A stretch of 9,294 nucleotides of DNA from positions 1-9,294 of the forward strand of contig DJEH01000058.1 of assembly GCA_002431845.1 (NCBI GenBank), given 5' to 3'. A program made the position numbers and the translations under genes. Position 1 is the first letter of the stretch. Every line of letters starts with the position of its first letter. Origin of the DNA: Prevotellaceae bacterium UBA5903 (GTDB taxonomy: Bacteria > Bacteroidota > Bacteroidia > Bacteroidales > Bacteroidaceae). The notes below the pieces were generated by a model. The model ran no database searches. It had not been told where the DNA came from and saw nothing but the letters and a program-made list of their open reading frames with translations. Shown in pieces: positions 1-7,119 of this stretch.

Positions 1-78
1 AAGGCATATCAATTAATGTAGGACATAATTCTATAAATTAATTTTGAATACCTACTTAAAGAATAGATAAAGCCGAAT

Positions 79-106
79 GGACAAGATTTATAAAATCGTC
101 CTTTTT
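79..106 (+). terminator. Probable terminator of an upstream plus-strand gene
   Basis: Seen: GGAC (79-82) pairs with GTCC (98-101) and GATTT (85-89) pairs with AAATC (93-97), with two unpaired A bases at 83-84, a 3-base loop and then a TTTTT run at 102-106. It points in the plus direction and faces the minus-strand terminator at 123-161. All three plus frames hit a stop by position 41, so any gene it serves ends at or before the left edge; bases 1-78 show nothing else. The stem is AT-rich, so strength is uncertain. Confidence 0.5.
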
Positions 107-122
107 CCACCCATATAAATCT

Positions 123-161
123 AAAAAGGGGCAATCTATCTTTTCACGATAAATTGCCTCT
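123..161 (-). terminator. Terminator of the ompA-like gene (minus strand)
   Basis: Seen: GGCAATCTATC (130-140) is complementary to GATAAATTGCC (148-158) except for one position, which becomes a G-U pair in the minus-strand transcript; the loop is 7 bases. On the minus strand the stem is followed by CCC and then five U (127-123). It lies about 50 bases past the stop codon of the ompA-like gene, the expected place for an intrinsic terminator. Confidence 0.7.
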
Positions 162-210
162 TCATTATTTCTTACTGAACAAGTGCAAGCACAAGTTAGT
201 AACGTTCTTA

Positions 211-1356
211 TTATTCAGCGTTCTGAATTGTGCAGATACTTACACGGTTCCAATCGCTCTCAGAGAACATGTTGCCAACGCCTTGACCCTCGGCAGAGAT
301 GCGGCTTGCTGCAATGCCATATTTATTAACAAGGATAGTCTTAACAGCCTCAGCACGAGCAAGAGCTATCTTAGCGTTGATTTCGGCACTACCCTCTGGC
401 GAAGCGTAACCCTTGATTGAAACAGTGCTCTTCTTGTGGTTCTTCAAGAAGGTTGCAACACGTTCTACGTTAGGAAGTTGTGAAGCATCAACTGTACTCT
501 TGCCTTGACGGAACGTAACTGTTTGTTCCAAACTATTGGTGCTGTGAGTGATAGTCTTAACAATCTCGTTAGGCTTTTGGTTGCGTGCATCGTTGAGTTG
601 TTGTTGCAAGTTGCGAGCATTGGCAGCAAGTTTAGCAATCTGTGCGTCCTTGTCGTTTACTTGTGCGCGTAGGTCGTTTACTTTAGCATTCAAACCATCA
701 ACTTCGGCTTGGTCGTAAGCCTTAACAAAGGTCATGTAGTGCTTACCATTGCTGTGGTTCTTAAAGTGGTAAGTAACACCTGCAAGCATCTCAATAGCAC
801 TTTGGTTCACGTTGTAACCAAGTTCCTTGTTAGCATTTTTGTTCATGTTGTAAACGATGGCTGGCTTCAACGAAACTGTCCATGCCTTGAGCTGACCCAA
901 GTTAAAGTTGAAGTTAAAGCCATACTTAGAGGTGAGATAGCTAATATCTGAACCCATTGAGCTATTGTAGTAATCGTGTCCCCAACCTGCACCGATAGCA
1001 GCTTCAACCTCAAACAAACGGGGTTGTCCTTTATAGCCACAAATTGCGTTTGAAAGGTTTACTCTTGCTATTAAAGATAAGTTTGTAGCATCAACGAGAT
1101 TAGCACTTGGTGTTACCTTTGCAGCAGCTGTAAGTTGGCCTGTAAAGCCTAAGATGGGAGTAACCTGCTTGCTAAGTTCAACACCAGCTACAGGCTTTAT
1201 GCCCTTAAAGAATTTGGTGTGGCTTGTCTTTACAATACCACCACCTACTACGCCTACCGACCAATTGTCGAAAAAGCGAGAACCTTGAACTGACTTTTGG
1301 GCTCCTGCAGTGAGCACCGCTGCACTCATAGCTGCAATAGTTAAAATTTTTTTCAT
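211..1356 (-). CDS. OmpA family outer membrane protein with N-terminal barrel and coiled-coil linker
   Basis: 381 residues. Role from family knowledge: OmpA-like proteins sit in the outer membrane and tie it to peptidoglycan through a periplasmic C-terminal domain. Seen: a signal peptide at residues 1-20 ending in TAGAQ (signal peptidase I type); an aromatic, Gly-rich segment at about 27-200 fitting a small beta barrel; a heptad-like, Ala/Asn/Gln-rich stretch at about 215-258 fitting a coiled coil; and an OmpA domain at about 278-378 with GYASPEG (316-322), N327, ARAEAV (333-338) and NRV (370-372). Arg334 and Arg371 are at positions expected for peptidoglycan binding; the Asp often present in the first motif is Glu321, common in Bacteroidetes. 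The ATG at 1356 opens directly into the signal peptide. It is a single-gene unit, divergent from the DUF3467 gene, with a terminator at 123-161. The OmpA domain is secure; the barrel is inferred from composition. Confidence 0.93.
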   Translation of the reverse strand: MKKILTIAAMSAAVLTAGAQKSVQGSRFFDNWSVGVVGGGIVKTSHTKFFKGIKPVAGVELSKQVTPILGFTGQLTAAAKVTPSANLVDATNLSLIARVNLSNAICGYKGQPRLFEVEAAIGAGWGHDYYNSSMGSDISYLTSKYGFNFNFNLGQLKAWTVSLKPAIVYNMNKNANKELGYNVNQSAIEMLAGVTYHFKNHSNGKHYMTFVKAYDQAEVDGLNAKVNDLRAQVNDKDAQIAKLAANARNLQQQLNDARNQKPNEIVKTITHSTNSLEQTVTFRQGKSTVDASQLPNVERVATFLKNHKKSTVSIKGYASPEGSAEINAKIALARAEAVKTILVNKYGIAASRISAEGQGVGNMFSESDWNRVSICTIQNAE

Positions 1357-1470
1357 TGTGAATGTTATAATAATAATTTATTGTTTTAAGCATATTCTCC
1401 TATTTTTTTATGTAGCAAAGAATATGCCATTAAGTATAATATTTTTATACAACCTTAAATTAGGAATATG

Positions 1471-1505
1471 CAAAAGTAAGCAAAAATTCTTCATCCTGCC
1501 TCAAA
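1471..1505 (-). promoter_or_regulatory. Possible promoter of the ompA-like gene
   Basis: On the minus strand, bases 1478-1471 read TACTTTTG, matching the Bacteroidetes -7 box TAnnTTTG. A TTTG lies upstream at 1505-1502, but the gap of 23 bases is longer than the usual 19-21. Transcription would begin near 1465 and give a leader of about 110 bases. An alternative is TATTCTTTG on the minus strand at about 1424-1416, with one extra base in the box. Confidence 0.35.
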
Positions 1506-1561
1506 AAACGTTCTTACGGTGTAAAAATACGTCATAAAAGAACAATAAAACATATCATAGC

Positions 1562-1592
1562 TTTGCCAATCCAAAGCATTCTTTTATATTTG
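1562..1592 (+). promoter_or_regulatory. Promoter of the DUF3467 gene
   Basis: TTTG at 1562-1565, 19 bases, then TATATTTG at 1585-1592: an exact match in sequence and spacing to the Bacteroidetes primary-sigma promoter. The start of transcription would be near 1599, giving a leader of about 77 bases before the ATG at 1676. Confidence 0.75.
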
Positions 1593-1675
1593 CGTTACGA
1601 ATGAAAAATACTTGTCAATAGGTGTTTTACATACGTATAAACATATTTATTAAACAACATAAAAAGCATTATCCC

Positions 1676-2008
1676 ATGGAAAATCAAGAACAGAACGACG
1701 GTCAGTTGAAGATTGAACTTACTCCTGAAGTTGCCGAAGGCATCTACGCAAACCTTGCTATCATCACTCACTCTAGCGCTGAGGTTGTAATGGATTTCAT
1801 CCGCGTGCTTCCTGGTGTACCCAAGGCTAACGTTAAGAGCCGCATCATCCTTGCACCCGAACACGCAAAGCGTTTGCTCTATGCTCTTCAAGACAACATC
1901 GTAAAATACGAAAAGGCATTTGGCACTATCAACCTTCCTGGTGCAGAAGCTGCTCCTCAAGGTGGTCGCACAGCCACTCCTTTCGGTGTACCCGAGGGTA
2001 ACGCTTAA
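1676..2008 (+). CDS. DUF3467 family protein
   Basis: 110 residues, a cytoplasmic protein of unknown function with no signal peptide or membrane segment. Seen: an acidic/polar start (MENQEQNDGQ), then a core at about 11-86 with the DUF3467 pattern: GIYANLAIITHSSAEVVMDF (22-41), LPGVPKANVKSRIILAPEHA (45-64), then LLYALQDNIVKYEKAFG (67-83). The last 24 residues are a Gly/Pro/Ala-rich tail. The ATG at 1676 is chosen over a GTG at 1622 because the extra 18 residues are outside the family pattern and the family normally starts with a short polar segment. Codons are strongly biased (AAC, CGT/CGC, GTA), which suggests high expression. From memory, Bacteroidetes homologues often lie next to rpoB-rpoC; here the gene stands alone between its own promoter and terminator. 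Family assignment is firm, role unknown. Confidence 0.9.
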   Translation: MENQEQNDGQLKIELTPEVAEGIYANLAIITHSSAEVVMDFIRVLPGVPKANVKSRIILAPEHAKRLLYALQDNIVKYEKAFGTINLPGAEAAPQGGRTATPFGVPEGNA

Positions 2009-2045
2009 TTCGTAGCTGACCCAACATTCATTTCAATAAAAATAA

Positions 2046-2079
2046 AGCCGTATGAGCATCTGTTCATACGGCTATTTTT
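2046..2079 (+). terminator. Strong intrinsic terminator after the DUF3467 gene
   Basis: Perfect 10-base stem AGCCGTATGA (2046-2055) with TCATACGGCT (2064-2073), 8-base loop, then ATTTTT (2074-2079). An A-rich run precedes the left arm, so it could also work on the minus strand, though no minus-strand gene ends here. Confidence 0.88.
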
Positions 2080-2176
2080 ATTGTTTTATACTTCTAAAAC
2101 TACTACATATTCTATACTTTTTGCAACTTTTGCAGAAATAATAAGATTGCACCTAATTTCATTAACAAATAATTCG

Positions 2177-2184
2177 TACATTTG
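2177..2184 (+). promoter_or_regulatory. Probable -7 box for the lipoprotein gene
   Basis: TACATTTG fits the Bacteroidetes -7 consensus TAnnTTTG. No well-placed TTTG is seen 19-21 bases upstream (the nearest TTG is at 2147-2149, too far), so the promoter may be weak or depend on an activator. Transcription would start near 2191, giving a leader of about 97 bases. Confidence 0.45.
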
Positions 2185-2287
2185 ACAAATTAAAAGAGCA
2201 AAATACACATATTTTTCCCTTACTAAGTCCACTTATCATGTGGCACACACATACTTAATCTTTCTAAATCACTAAAACCTTTTTACA

Positions 2288-3661
2288 ATGAAAAAACATT
2301 TTCTTTACCTTTTGGCTGCCAGCATGACATTGAGTGGCACCACTTTGTTTACCACATCGTGTGGTGACGACGACCCTACCATTGTAACTCCATCAACTCC
2401 AAGCGACCCTGGTGATACACCCACACCAAGCAATCCTCAAGGCAACAAAAAACTTACAAGCGTAGAGCAAAAGCAAAAACTCGAGAGCATTGCCAAAGCC
2501 TTTATGGGCGAGGTAAAGGCCAACAACTTTAGCCAAATTGCAGATTTGGCAGACTACTGCTTTAATCATTATGTAGACAACGACGACTTTGACGAAGACG
2601 ATGTTATCAGCGAATGGTTTGAAGATGCACTTAACGCTTCGACCAGTTTGGTAAAAGCCAAGACAGAAAGATCGGGCTCGTGGGTTAAAGACACTAAATT
2701 GTATGACCGCACCATTATGCTTGCCAACTTTACAGGCCACTTCACTGCACAAAAAAACTCGTGGAAAAAGGAAAAAGCAAGCGACTTGCAATTTAACTTT
2801 ACCGACCAAGATGGCAAGGCGTGCAACATTACCGTAACCTCTTCGGGCAGCACCAAGAAGGCTTATATTTCAGATAGCGAAGACTGGTATGACTACAACT
2901 ACGACAAGGCTTCTGGCACCTACACCGACTACATTAACAAGTACAAAAACTACGTAATGGTGCCTGAGCAAATTACTATATCGCTCACTCAAAATGGTGT
3001 TAAACAAGTTGCTACCGTTTTAAACATCAACCATAGCGAGTTTACAGGGCCAGAATTAGACCTTTCGAGAGATGGGCTATCAACCAACGTTACTGTTAAT
3101 ATAGCCAACTTTACATGGTGCATACAGCGCGCTGAATATTCTGTAAAAAGCCATAAGGCTGGCATTAGTGGCTATATGAAGAAGAACGACAACGTTATGC
3201 TTAAGTTTAGTGCCGATGCCAACGACATTGAAGCTAACAACGAGGATTTAAATAAAGCTGGAAGCGCGTCTATTAACTTCGACCTTTTGGGACAATTGCA
3301 GATAAAAGGCTCTTGTTCTAACGTAAAGGCTTATGCCGACCTTTTAGAGAAAGCCGATGATAACGACGAGAACGAAACGCTATTTAAGAGCTACTTAAGC
3401 CAAGCACAAGAGCTTACAGACATTAGCGTGTTCTACGACAAGGGCTCTGTAAAACAAGCTTGCATTAAACTTATGGCATTCAAAGAAGAGTCGGCTTGGA
3501 ACCCCGCTAACAGCTATTGGTATGCAGACCCTGTTATTCAGTTCGACGACGGCACCACTTATTCTACCTTCAGTGCCTACTTCAACGAAAGCGATTTCCG
3601 CTCTGTTATCGACACCTTTAACAATTTGATTGAAGGCTACGAAAAGCTATTTGACAGATAA
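2288..3661 (+). CDS. Large lipoprotein of unknown family, probably surface-exposed
   Basis: 457 residues; I do not recognise the family. Seen: a lipoprotein signal peptide at 1-24 with lipobox TTSC, acylated Cys25, followed by GDDD (26-29). An acidic run right after the Cys is the kind of signal known to send Bacteroidetes lipoproteins to the outer face of the outer membrane, so surface exposure is a reasonable inference. Residues 30-52 are a Pro/Thr/Ser linker. A helical, very acidic segment follows (about 57-115, with the Asp/Glu-rich patch at 97-105), and the rest (about 120-457) is rich in Tyr, Asn, Asp, Thr and alternating hydrophobics, suggesting beta structure. Two Cys (273 and 341) lie in the mature part. 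No enzyme motif or SusD-like pattern was found. The gene is monocistronic: its own leader upstream and tandem hairpins right after the stop. It could be an adhesin or binding protein, but nothing in the sequence fixes this. Confidence 0.88.
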   Translation: MKKHFLYLLAASMTLSGTTLFTTSCGDDDPTIVTPSTPSDPGDTPTPSNPQGNKKLTSVEQKQKLESIAKAFMGEVKANNFSQIADLADYCFNHYVDNDDFDEDDVISEWFEDALNASTSLVKAKTERSGSWVKDTKLYDRTIMLANFTGHFTAQKNSWKKEKASDLQFNFTDQDGKACNITVTSSGSTKKAYISDSEDWYDYNYDKASGTYTDYINKYKNYVMVPEQITISLTQNGVKQVATVLNINHSEFTGPELDLSRDGLSTNVTVNIANFTWCIQRAEYSVKSHKAGISGYMKKNDNVMLKFSADANDIEANNEDLNKAGSASINFDLLGQLQIKGSCSNVKAYADLLEKADDNDENETLFKSYLSQAQELTDISVFYDKGSVKQACIKLMAFKEESAWNPANSYWYADPVIQFDDGTTYSTFSAYFNESDFRSVIDTFNNLIEGYEKLFDR

Positions 3662-3672
3662 AAACGCCTGTA

Positions 3673-3690
3673 GCTGCAACCTTTTGCAGC
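3673..3690 (+). other. Hairpin just after the lipoprotein stop codon
   Basis: GCTGCAA (3673-3679) pairs perfectly with TTGCAGC (3684-3690) around a CCTT loop. It has no T run of its own and lies 9 bases upstream of the large terminator stem. It may stabilise the 3' end of the lipoprotein mRNA or, as its TGCAA arm could also pair with TTGCA at 3709-3713, compete with the terminator. Confidence 0.55.
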
Positions 3691-3699
3691 ACCAAATCT

Positions 3700-3749
3700 A
3701 TACAAGTTTTGCACAAGCATGGTTGGCTTTTGCAAAACTTGTATTTTTT
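3700..3749 (+). terminator. Very strong terminator or attenuator between lipoprotein and receptor operon
   Basis: Perfect 14-base stem: 3700-3713 (ATACAAGTTTTGCA) with 3731-3744, extended inside by AAGC (3715-3718) with GCTT (3726-3729) after one mismatch, loop of 7, then TTTTTT (3744-3749). It ends only 28 bases before the ATG of the receptor gene, and no TAnnTTTG box is seen in between, so it either isolates the genes or controls read-through into the receptor operon. Confidence 0.88.
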
Positions 3750-3777
3750 ACCCACTATCAACACTTGCATTGGGCTT

Positions 3778-5823
3778 ATGCGTTACTTTTCCGTTATATT
3801 ATTACTATTTTTGGGGGCATGTGGCACGCTGCATCGGTGCATGGCTCAAACCGATAGCACTAAGCAGATAGACATTGAACATGAGGCCGCAGTAGTGGCA
3901 TGGAAAAGCCGCAACATGCTTAAGCAGTCTGAGGCTGGCCACACTCGTTGGCAGATGGAACATTTGCAACTATTGCCCCAAATTATGGGCAATGCCGACC
4001 CTTTGCGATACACGCAATCGCTCCCCACTGTGCAAACCTCGGACGAGGTGGATGCCGGACTGCATGTGCAAGGATGTGCTTCGGGGCAAAATGCGGTGAT
4101 GCTGGGTGATGCCGTTGTTTACAACCCCGCACACTTGTTGGGCATATTTTCGGCATTCAATGCCAACCACTTCAGCCAACTTGATTTTTCTACACTTTCT
4201 ATGCCACAAACGCCCAACCGCGTAGGTGGTACGCTAAAAATGTTGCTGCCCGAACTGCCCACCATTACACCCTCAAAAAAGGCTAAAGCCGACCTTAGCA
4301 TAGGCCCTATGTCGGCACAAGGCACACTGCGGCTACTGCTATCGCCCAAGTTGCAAATGGTTATGTCGGCGCGTCAAGCCTACATGAACTTGCTCTACAA
4401 AAGATGGCTGACCTTTGATGGAAACGAAACGCAATATGCCTTTGGCGACTACAACCTTACGCTCTCTTACAAGCCCAACGCTAACAATGTTGTTACTATC
4501 AATGGCTATTTTGGCAACGACAATGCACGCTACTATGCCGATAGCTACCAAATGCAAACACAGCTAAAGTGGAGTAACTATGCCGTGCAGTGCTCGTGGA
4601 TGCACGTGGCTCGTAGACAATGGAACATTGAACAGAGCGTGTTTTCGTCGGGCTATGCCAATAGGTTTTCGCTGAAAGAAGAGGCTTTAAACTTCTATCT
4701 ACCCTCACACATACGCACGCATGGCTACCACCTTCGTGCCGAAAACCACCATTGGAGTTTAGGCACAGAGTACTTGATGCACCAAGTGCTACCACAATCG
4801 CCCCAAACTACTAATAGCTACTATGCACCCACCATTCACACGGGCGAGACCCTCAACCACGAGCTATCGGCCTATGCTCAATACGCCACGACGTTTGCCC
4901 ACAATGCCCTTCAACTATCGGCTGGCATAAGAACTTGCTTTTTTTTAAGTGCCGACAAGCAACGCTATCTGCGCCCATCGCCCCAAATAAAACTGGCATG
5001 GAGGCTCAGCCCCGAACATAAACTAACGGCACACCTAAGCCTCAGCAACCAGTTTATTCACCAAGCGGGGTTCTCATCGCTGGGGCTACCAACGGAGTTT
5101 TGGTTCGCATCAAGCAAGGACCAAAAACCGCAATGGAGCCAAAATCTGTCGCTTCTTTACGACTTTACACCCACGGCTTCGGCCTTCAGCCTAACCGCCG
5201 AGGCGTATGTAAAACGGCTTTATAACCAAAAGGAATACAACGACAATGTGTTTTCGCTATTGCAATCAGACTACTCGCTGCAGCAGGTGTTACTATCGGG
5301 CAAAGGCATAAACTATGGTATTGGGCTGCAACTAATAAAGCAGCGCGGACGCTTAACAGGCTGGTTAAGCTATGCCTTCGGGCGCTCGTTGCGCAAGTTT
5401 GATGGGCTATATGCTGGCCATTCGTACCCCTCAAATTATGAGCGCCTGCATGAGGTAAACCTCGTGGCCAACTTGCGTATTTCAGCTCGCATTACGCTGA
5501 GCATGGTGGGCATTGCTGCTTCGGGCACTCCCTTTACAGCTGCTCACGACCTCTATCTTATTAATGGCTACATTGTGGCTGAATATGGCGAGCACAATGC
5601 TTGCCGACTTCCTTGGTACAAACGCATTGACCTCAGTGCAAACTTTCAGCTTAAGCCACATGGAACCCTCATGCATGGCATAAACCTCTCGTTGCTCAAT
5701 GCATTTGGCTTTCGTAACAAGCAGTTTTACCGCTTGAGCACCAAGAACAATCAGCTAAATTACCACCCCGTTAGTTTTGTCAAGATACCATTGCCATCAG
5801 TTAGTTATTACCTCAAATTTTAA
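3778..5823 (+). CDS. Short TonB-dependent receptor, outer-membrane partner of DUF4249
   Basis: 681 residues. Family role: energy-dependent uptake of a bound substrate through an outer-membrane barrel. Seen: a hydrophobic signal segment at 1-24 ending in CMAQ; LGAC at 12-15 also looks like a lipobox, but receptors of this type are normally cut by signal peptidase I after AQ. The plug is at about 58-160 with HLQLLP (62-67), LRYTQSLPTVQT (76-87), GLHVQGCASGQNAVMLGD (94-111), VYNPAHLLGIFSAFN (114-128) and GGTLKM (150-155). From about 170 onward alternating aromatic strands continue to PSVSYYLKF, whose terminal Phe fits a BAM-recognised barrel end. The carboxypeptidase-regulatory-like domain usual in this subfamily is absent, and no TonB box is obvious. 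The common VRGG plug motif reads VQGC. The frame is open upstream from a TTG at 3709, but that start lies inside the terminator stem; ATG 3778 gives a normal signal peptide. The DUF4249 gene follows after 11 bases. Substrate unknown. Confidence 0.85.
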   Translation: MRYFSVILLLFLGACGTLHRCMAQTDSTKQIDIEHEAAVVAWKSRNMLKQSEAGHTRWQMEHLQLLPQIMGNADPLRYTQSLPTVQTSDEVDAGLHVQGCASGQNAVMLGDAVVYNPAHLLGIFSAFNANHFSQLDFSTLSMPQTPNRVGGTLKMLLPELPTITPSKKAKADLSIGPMSAQGTLRLLLSPKLQMVMSARQAYMNLLYKRWLTFDGNETQYAFGDYNLTLSYKPNANNVVTINGYFGNDNARYYADSYQMQTQLKWSNYAVQCSWMHVARRQWNIEQSVFSSGYANRFSLKEEALNFYLPSHIRTHGYHLRAENHHWSLGTEYLMHQVLPQSPQTTNSYYAPTIHTGETLNHELSAYAQYATTFAHNALQLSAGIRTCFFLSADKQRYLRPSPQIKLAWRLSPEHKLTAHLSLSNQFIHQAGFSSLGLPTEFWFASSKDQKPQWSQNLSLLYDFTPTASAFSLTAEAYVKRLYNQKEYNDNVFSLLQSDYSLQQVLLSGKGINYGIGLQLIKQRGRLTGWLSYAFGRSLRKFDGLYAGHSYPSNYERLHEVNLVANLRISARITLSMVGIAASGTPFTAAHDLYLINGYIVAEYGEHNACRLPWYKRIDLSANFQLKPHGTLMHGINLSLLNAFGFRNKQFYRLSTKNNQLNYHPVSFVKIPLPSVSYYLKF

Positions 5824-5834
5824 GCATCTGCATC

Positions 5835-6698
5835 ATGAAGTCATTGTTTGCTTTTTTATTAACTATATGCCTCTTTGCCTCGTGCAGCGAGGACCCTATC
5901 ATCTCGCAAGAACCCCAGCTGGTTGTAGAGGGATGGATTGACAGCGACAACTATCCTATGGTGTTTGTCACCACATCGTTGGCTATTGGGCGGAGTGACA
6001 ACCTATCGTCCGACCTTACAGACCATTTGCTTAAATGGGCCAAAGTAACTGTGAGCGACGGCACTACCGAGGTGGTGCTAACGGGCAAGTATATGAAGAA
6101 TTTTTATCCACCTTATGGTTTTACCACCACCGACCTTAAAGGCAAATGTGGCAACACCTACCACCTAACGGTAGACTATCCGCCCTATCATGCCGAAGCT
6201 ACCACCACCATTCCGCCCCGCCCCTTAATTGACTCCGTCACAGTGGCTCCGCTCTCGCCCAACGATACACTATATGGCGTAAAACTGCACATCTCTGAAA
6301 ATGCAACTCCACAAGGAGGGGGATATAAACTATTTGCTATGCGCAAAAACAAAGATAGCTATCCGCTCTCGTGCTACATGGGCACCTTTCAGGCCTCAAT
6401 ACTCAACCTACCTACGCAATTGCCCGTATACAATGTGCACAAAATGGACTACAAGGAATTTTCGCCCTACTTTGGTCCTACCGACACGCTCAGCATTAAA
6501 GCAGCTGTTGTAGACAACGATGCACTGCAATTTTGGAACGCCTTTGAGAGCTATGTGTCGCTCTCAAAAAGTCCGTTTTTGGCTCCTAACGAAAATATCA
6601 AGGGAAACGTTACAGGGGCATTAGGCTATTGGTTTGGCTACGGATGCAACTCTTATGTGGTTTATCCCCCCGCGACGTTAAAAAACAATTGTCAGTAA
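5835..6698 (+). CDS. DUF4249 domain outer-membrane lipoprotein
   Basis: 287 residues. Seen: a lipoprotein signal peptide with lipobox FASC and acylated Cys17 followed by SED, suggesting outer-membrane and possibly surface location. The DUF4249 pattern begins with LVVEGWI (29-35), then a beta-rich region: VTVSDGTTEVVLTG, then GKCGNTYHLTVDYP and a TTTIPPRPLIDSVTV segment, which together look like the Ig-like domain of the family. The C-terminal part carries the aromatic region KSPFLAPNENIKGNVTGALG and a final GYWFGYGC. Length is normal for the family. DUF4249 genes are known to be encoded next to TonB-dependent receptors, as here, where spacing is 11 bases and no terminator intervenes; the two are almost certainly co-transcribed. 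By analogy with SusD it may be the substrate-binding lid of the receptor, but that is inference. Confidence 0.88.
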   Translation: MKSLFAFLLTICLFASCSEDPIISQEPQLVVEGWIDSDNYPMVFVTTSLAIGRSDNLSSDLTDHLLKWAKVTVSDGTTEVVLTGKYMKNFYPPYGFTTTDLKGKCGNTYHLTVDYPPYHAEATTTIPPRPLIDSVTVAPLSPNDTLYGVKLHISENATPQGGGYKLFAMRKNKDSYPLSCYMGTFQASILNLPTQLPVYNVHKMDYKEFSPYFGPTDTLSIKAAVVDNDALQFWNAFESYVSLSKSPFLAPNENIKGNVTGALGYWFGYGCNSYVVYPPATLKNNCQ

Positions 6699-6710
6699 AT
6701 TGTTCTATTT
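6684..6710 (+). terminator. Weak hairpin terminator overlapping the DUF4249 stop codon
   Basis: AACAATT (6684-6690) pairs with AATTGTT (6698-6704) around a 7-base loop, followed by CTATTTTT. The stem has only one G-C pair, so it is weak. The last three codons and the stop TAA are part of it. Confidence 0.4.
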
Positions 6711-6742
6711 TTCGGTTTCTGAAGATTTTATAGCCTTCGTAG

Positions 6743-6775
6743 TTGCTTTGTTTTTGACAAAGCAAAATTATTTTC
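6743..6775 (+). terminator. Second candidate hairpin downstream of the DUF4249 gene
   Basis: TTGCTTTGT (6743-6751) pairs perfectly with ACAAAGCAA (6757-6765) around a 5-base loop and is followed by the imperfect T-rich stretch AATTATTTTCT. With the weak hairpin at 6684-6710 it could end the receptor operon. Confidence 0.45.
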
Positions 6776-6890
6776 TAAACAAGCGATTTTTGAGCACTTT
6801 TTCATAAATAGCTGATTATCAACAACTTACGAATTTTAAAACTGCTAAACATGCAATCATAAGCCCTTATAAAGGCTTTATAACACCACA

Positions 6891-6982
6891 AGGATACGTA
6901 TCCTAAGCACCTAAGGATACGTATCCTAAGCACCTAAGGATGCGTATCCTTACACCCTAAGGATGCGTATCCTTACACCCTC
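6891..6982. repeat. Four 23-base tandem repeats, each with a 14-base palindrome
   Basis: Palindromes lie at 6891-6904, 6914-6927, 6937-6950 and 6960-6973, exactly 23 bases apart. Copies 1 and 2 read AGGATACGTATCCT (perfectly self-complementary); copies 3 and 4 read AGGATGCGTATCCT, with one asymmetric base. Spacers are 9 bases: AAGCACCTA twice, then TACACCCTA and TACACCCTC; the 9 bases before copy 1 (AACACCACA) are related. The order of variants (two of one type, then two of another) suggests growth by unit duplication, as in a minisatellite. It could be an operator array, a protein-binding or folding signal, or part of a small mobile repeat; nothing else in the gap shows which. Confidence 0.93.
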
Positions 6983-7119
6983 GCAACAGATTTCTTACCT
7001 TAAAAGGAGACAATTATCCCTAAAAAGCGATTTTTTAATGTCTATTTGAAGCAAAAAGTTGTACAAAAAATATTGGTCAATTTTTCGGATTTTGCATAGC
7101 TACACAAAAAGAGCCAAAT

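Larger units (their letters stand above)
1357..1675. other. Divergent intergenic region between ompA-like and DUF3467 genes
   Basis: A 319-base AT-rich gap holding promoters for both flanking genes. The plus-strand promoter (1562-1592) fits the Bacteroidetes pattern exactly; the minus-strand one (around 1471-1505) is weaker. Between them lies an imperfect inverted repeat, GTTCTTACG (1510-1518) against CGT and AAGAAC (1530-1543), which could be an operator but may be chance. A GTG at 1622 extends the DUF3467 frame upstream, but the added residues do not resemble the family, so I read this stretch as untranslated leader. Confidence 0.6.

Noticed and set aside
1510..1543. Imperfect inverted repeat GTTCTTACG...CGT...AAGAAC as an operator
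   Set aside because: The arms are short and uneven and the region is AT-rich; there is no regulator nearby, so it is kept only as a remark on the intergenic region.
1622..1675. GTG start extending the DUF3467 protein by 18 residues
   Set aside because: The added residues do not fit the family pattern, while ATG 1676 gives a typical polar start.
3709..3777. Upstream TTG start for the receptor gene
   Set aside because: It would place the first codons inside the terminator stem and put 23 residues before a complete signal peptide that starts at ATG 3778.
6891..6982. Repeat array considered as a CRISPR array
   Set aside because: The spacers are 9 bases and nearly identical, the repeats are 14 bases, and no cas gene is present; CRISPR spacers are longer and unique.
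6781..7035. AAGCGATTTTT copies on both sides of the array as ends of a mobile element
   Set aside because: They are direct, AT-rich and short, with no inverted ends or target duplication next to them; chance is a fair explanation.
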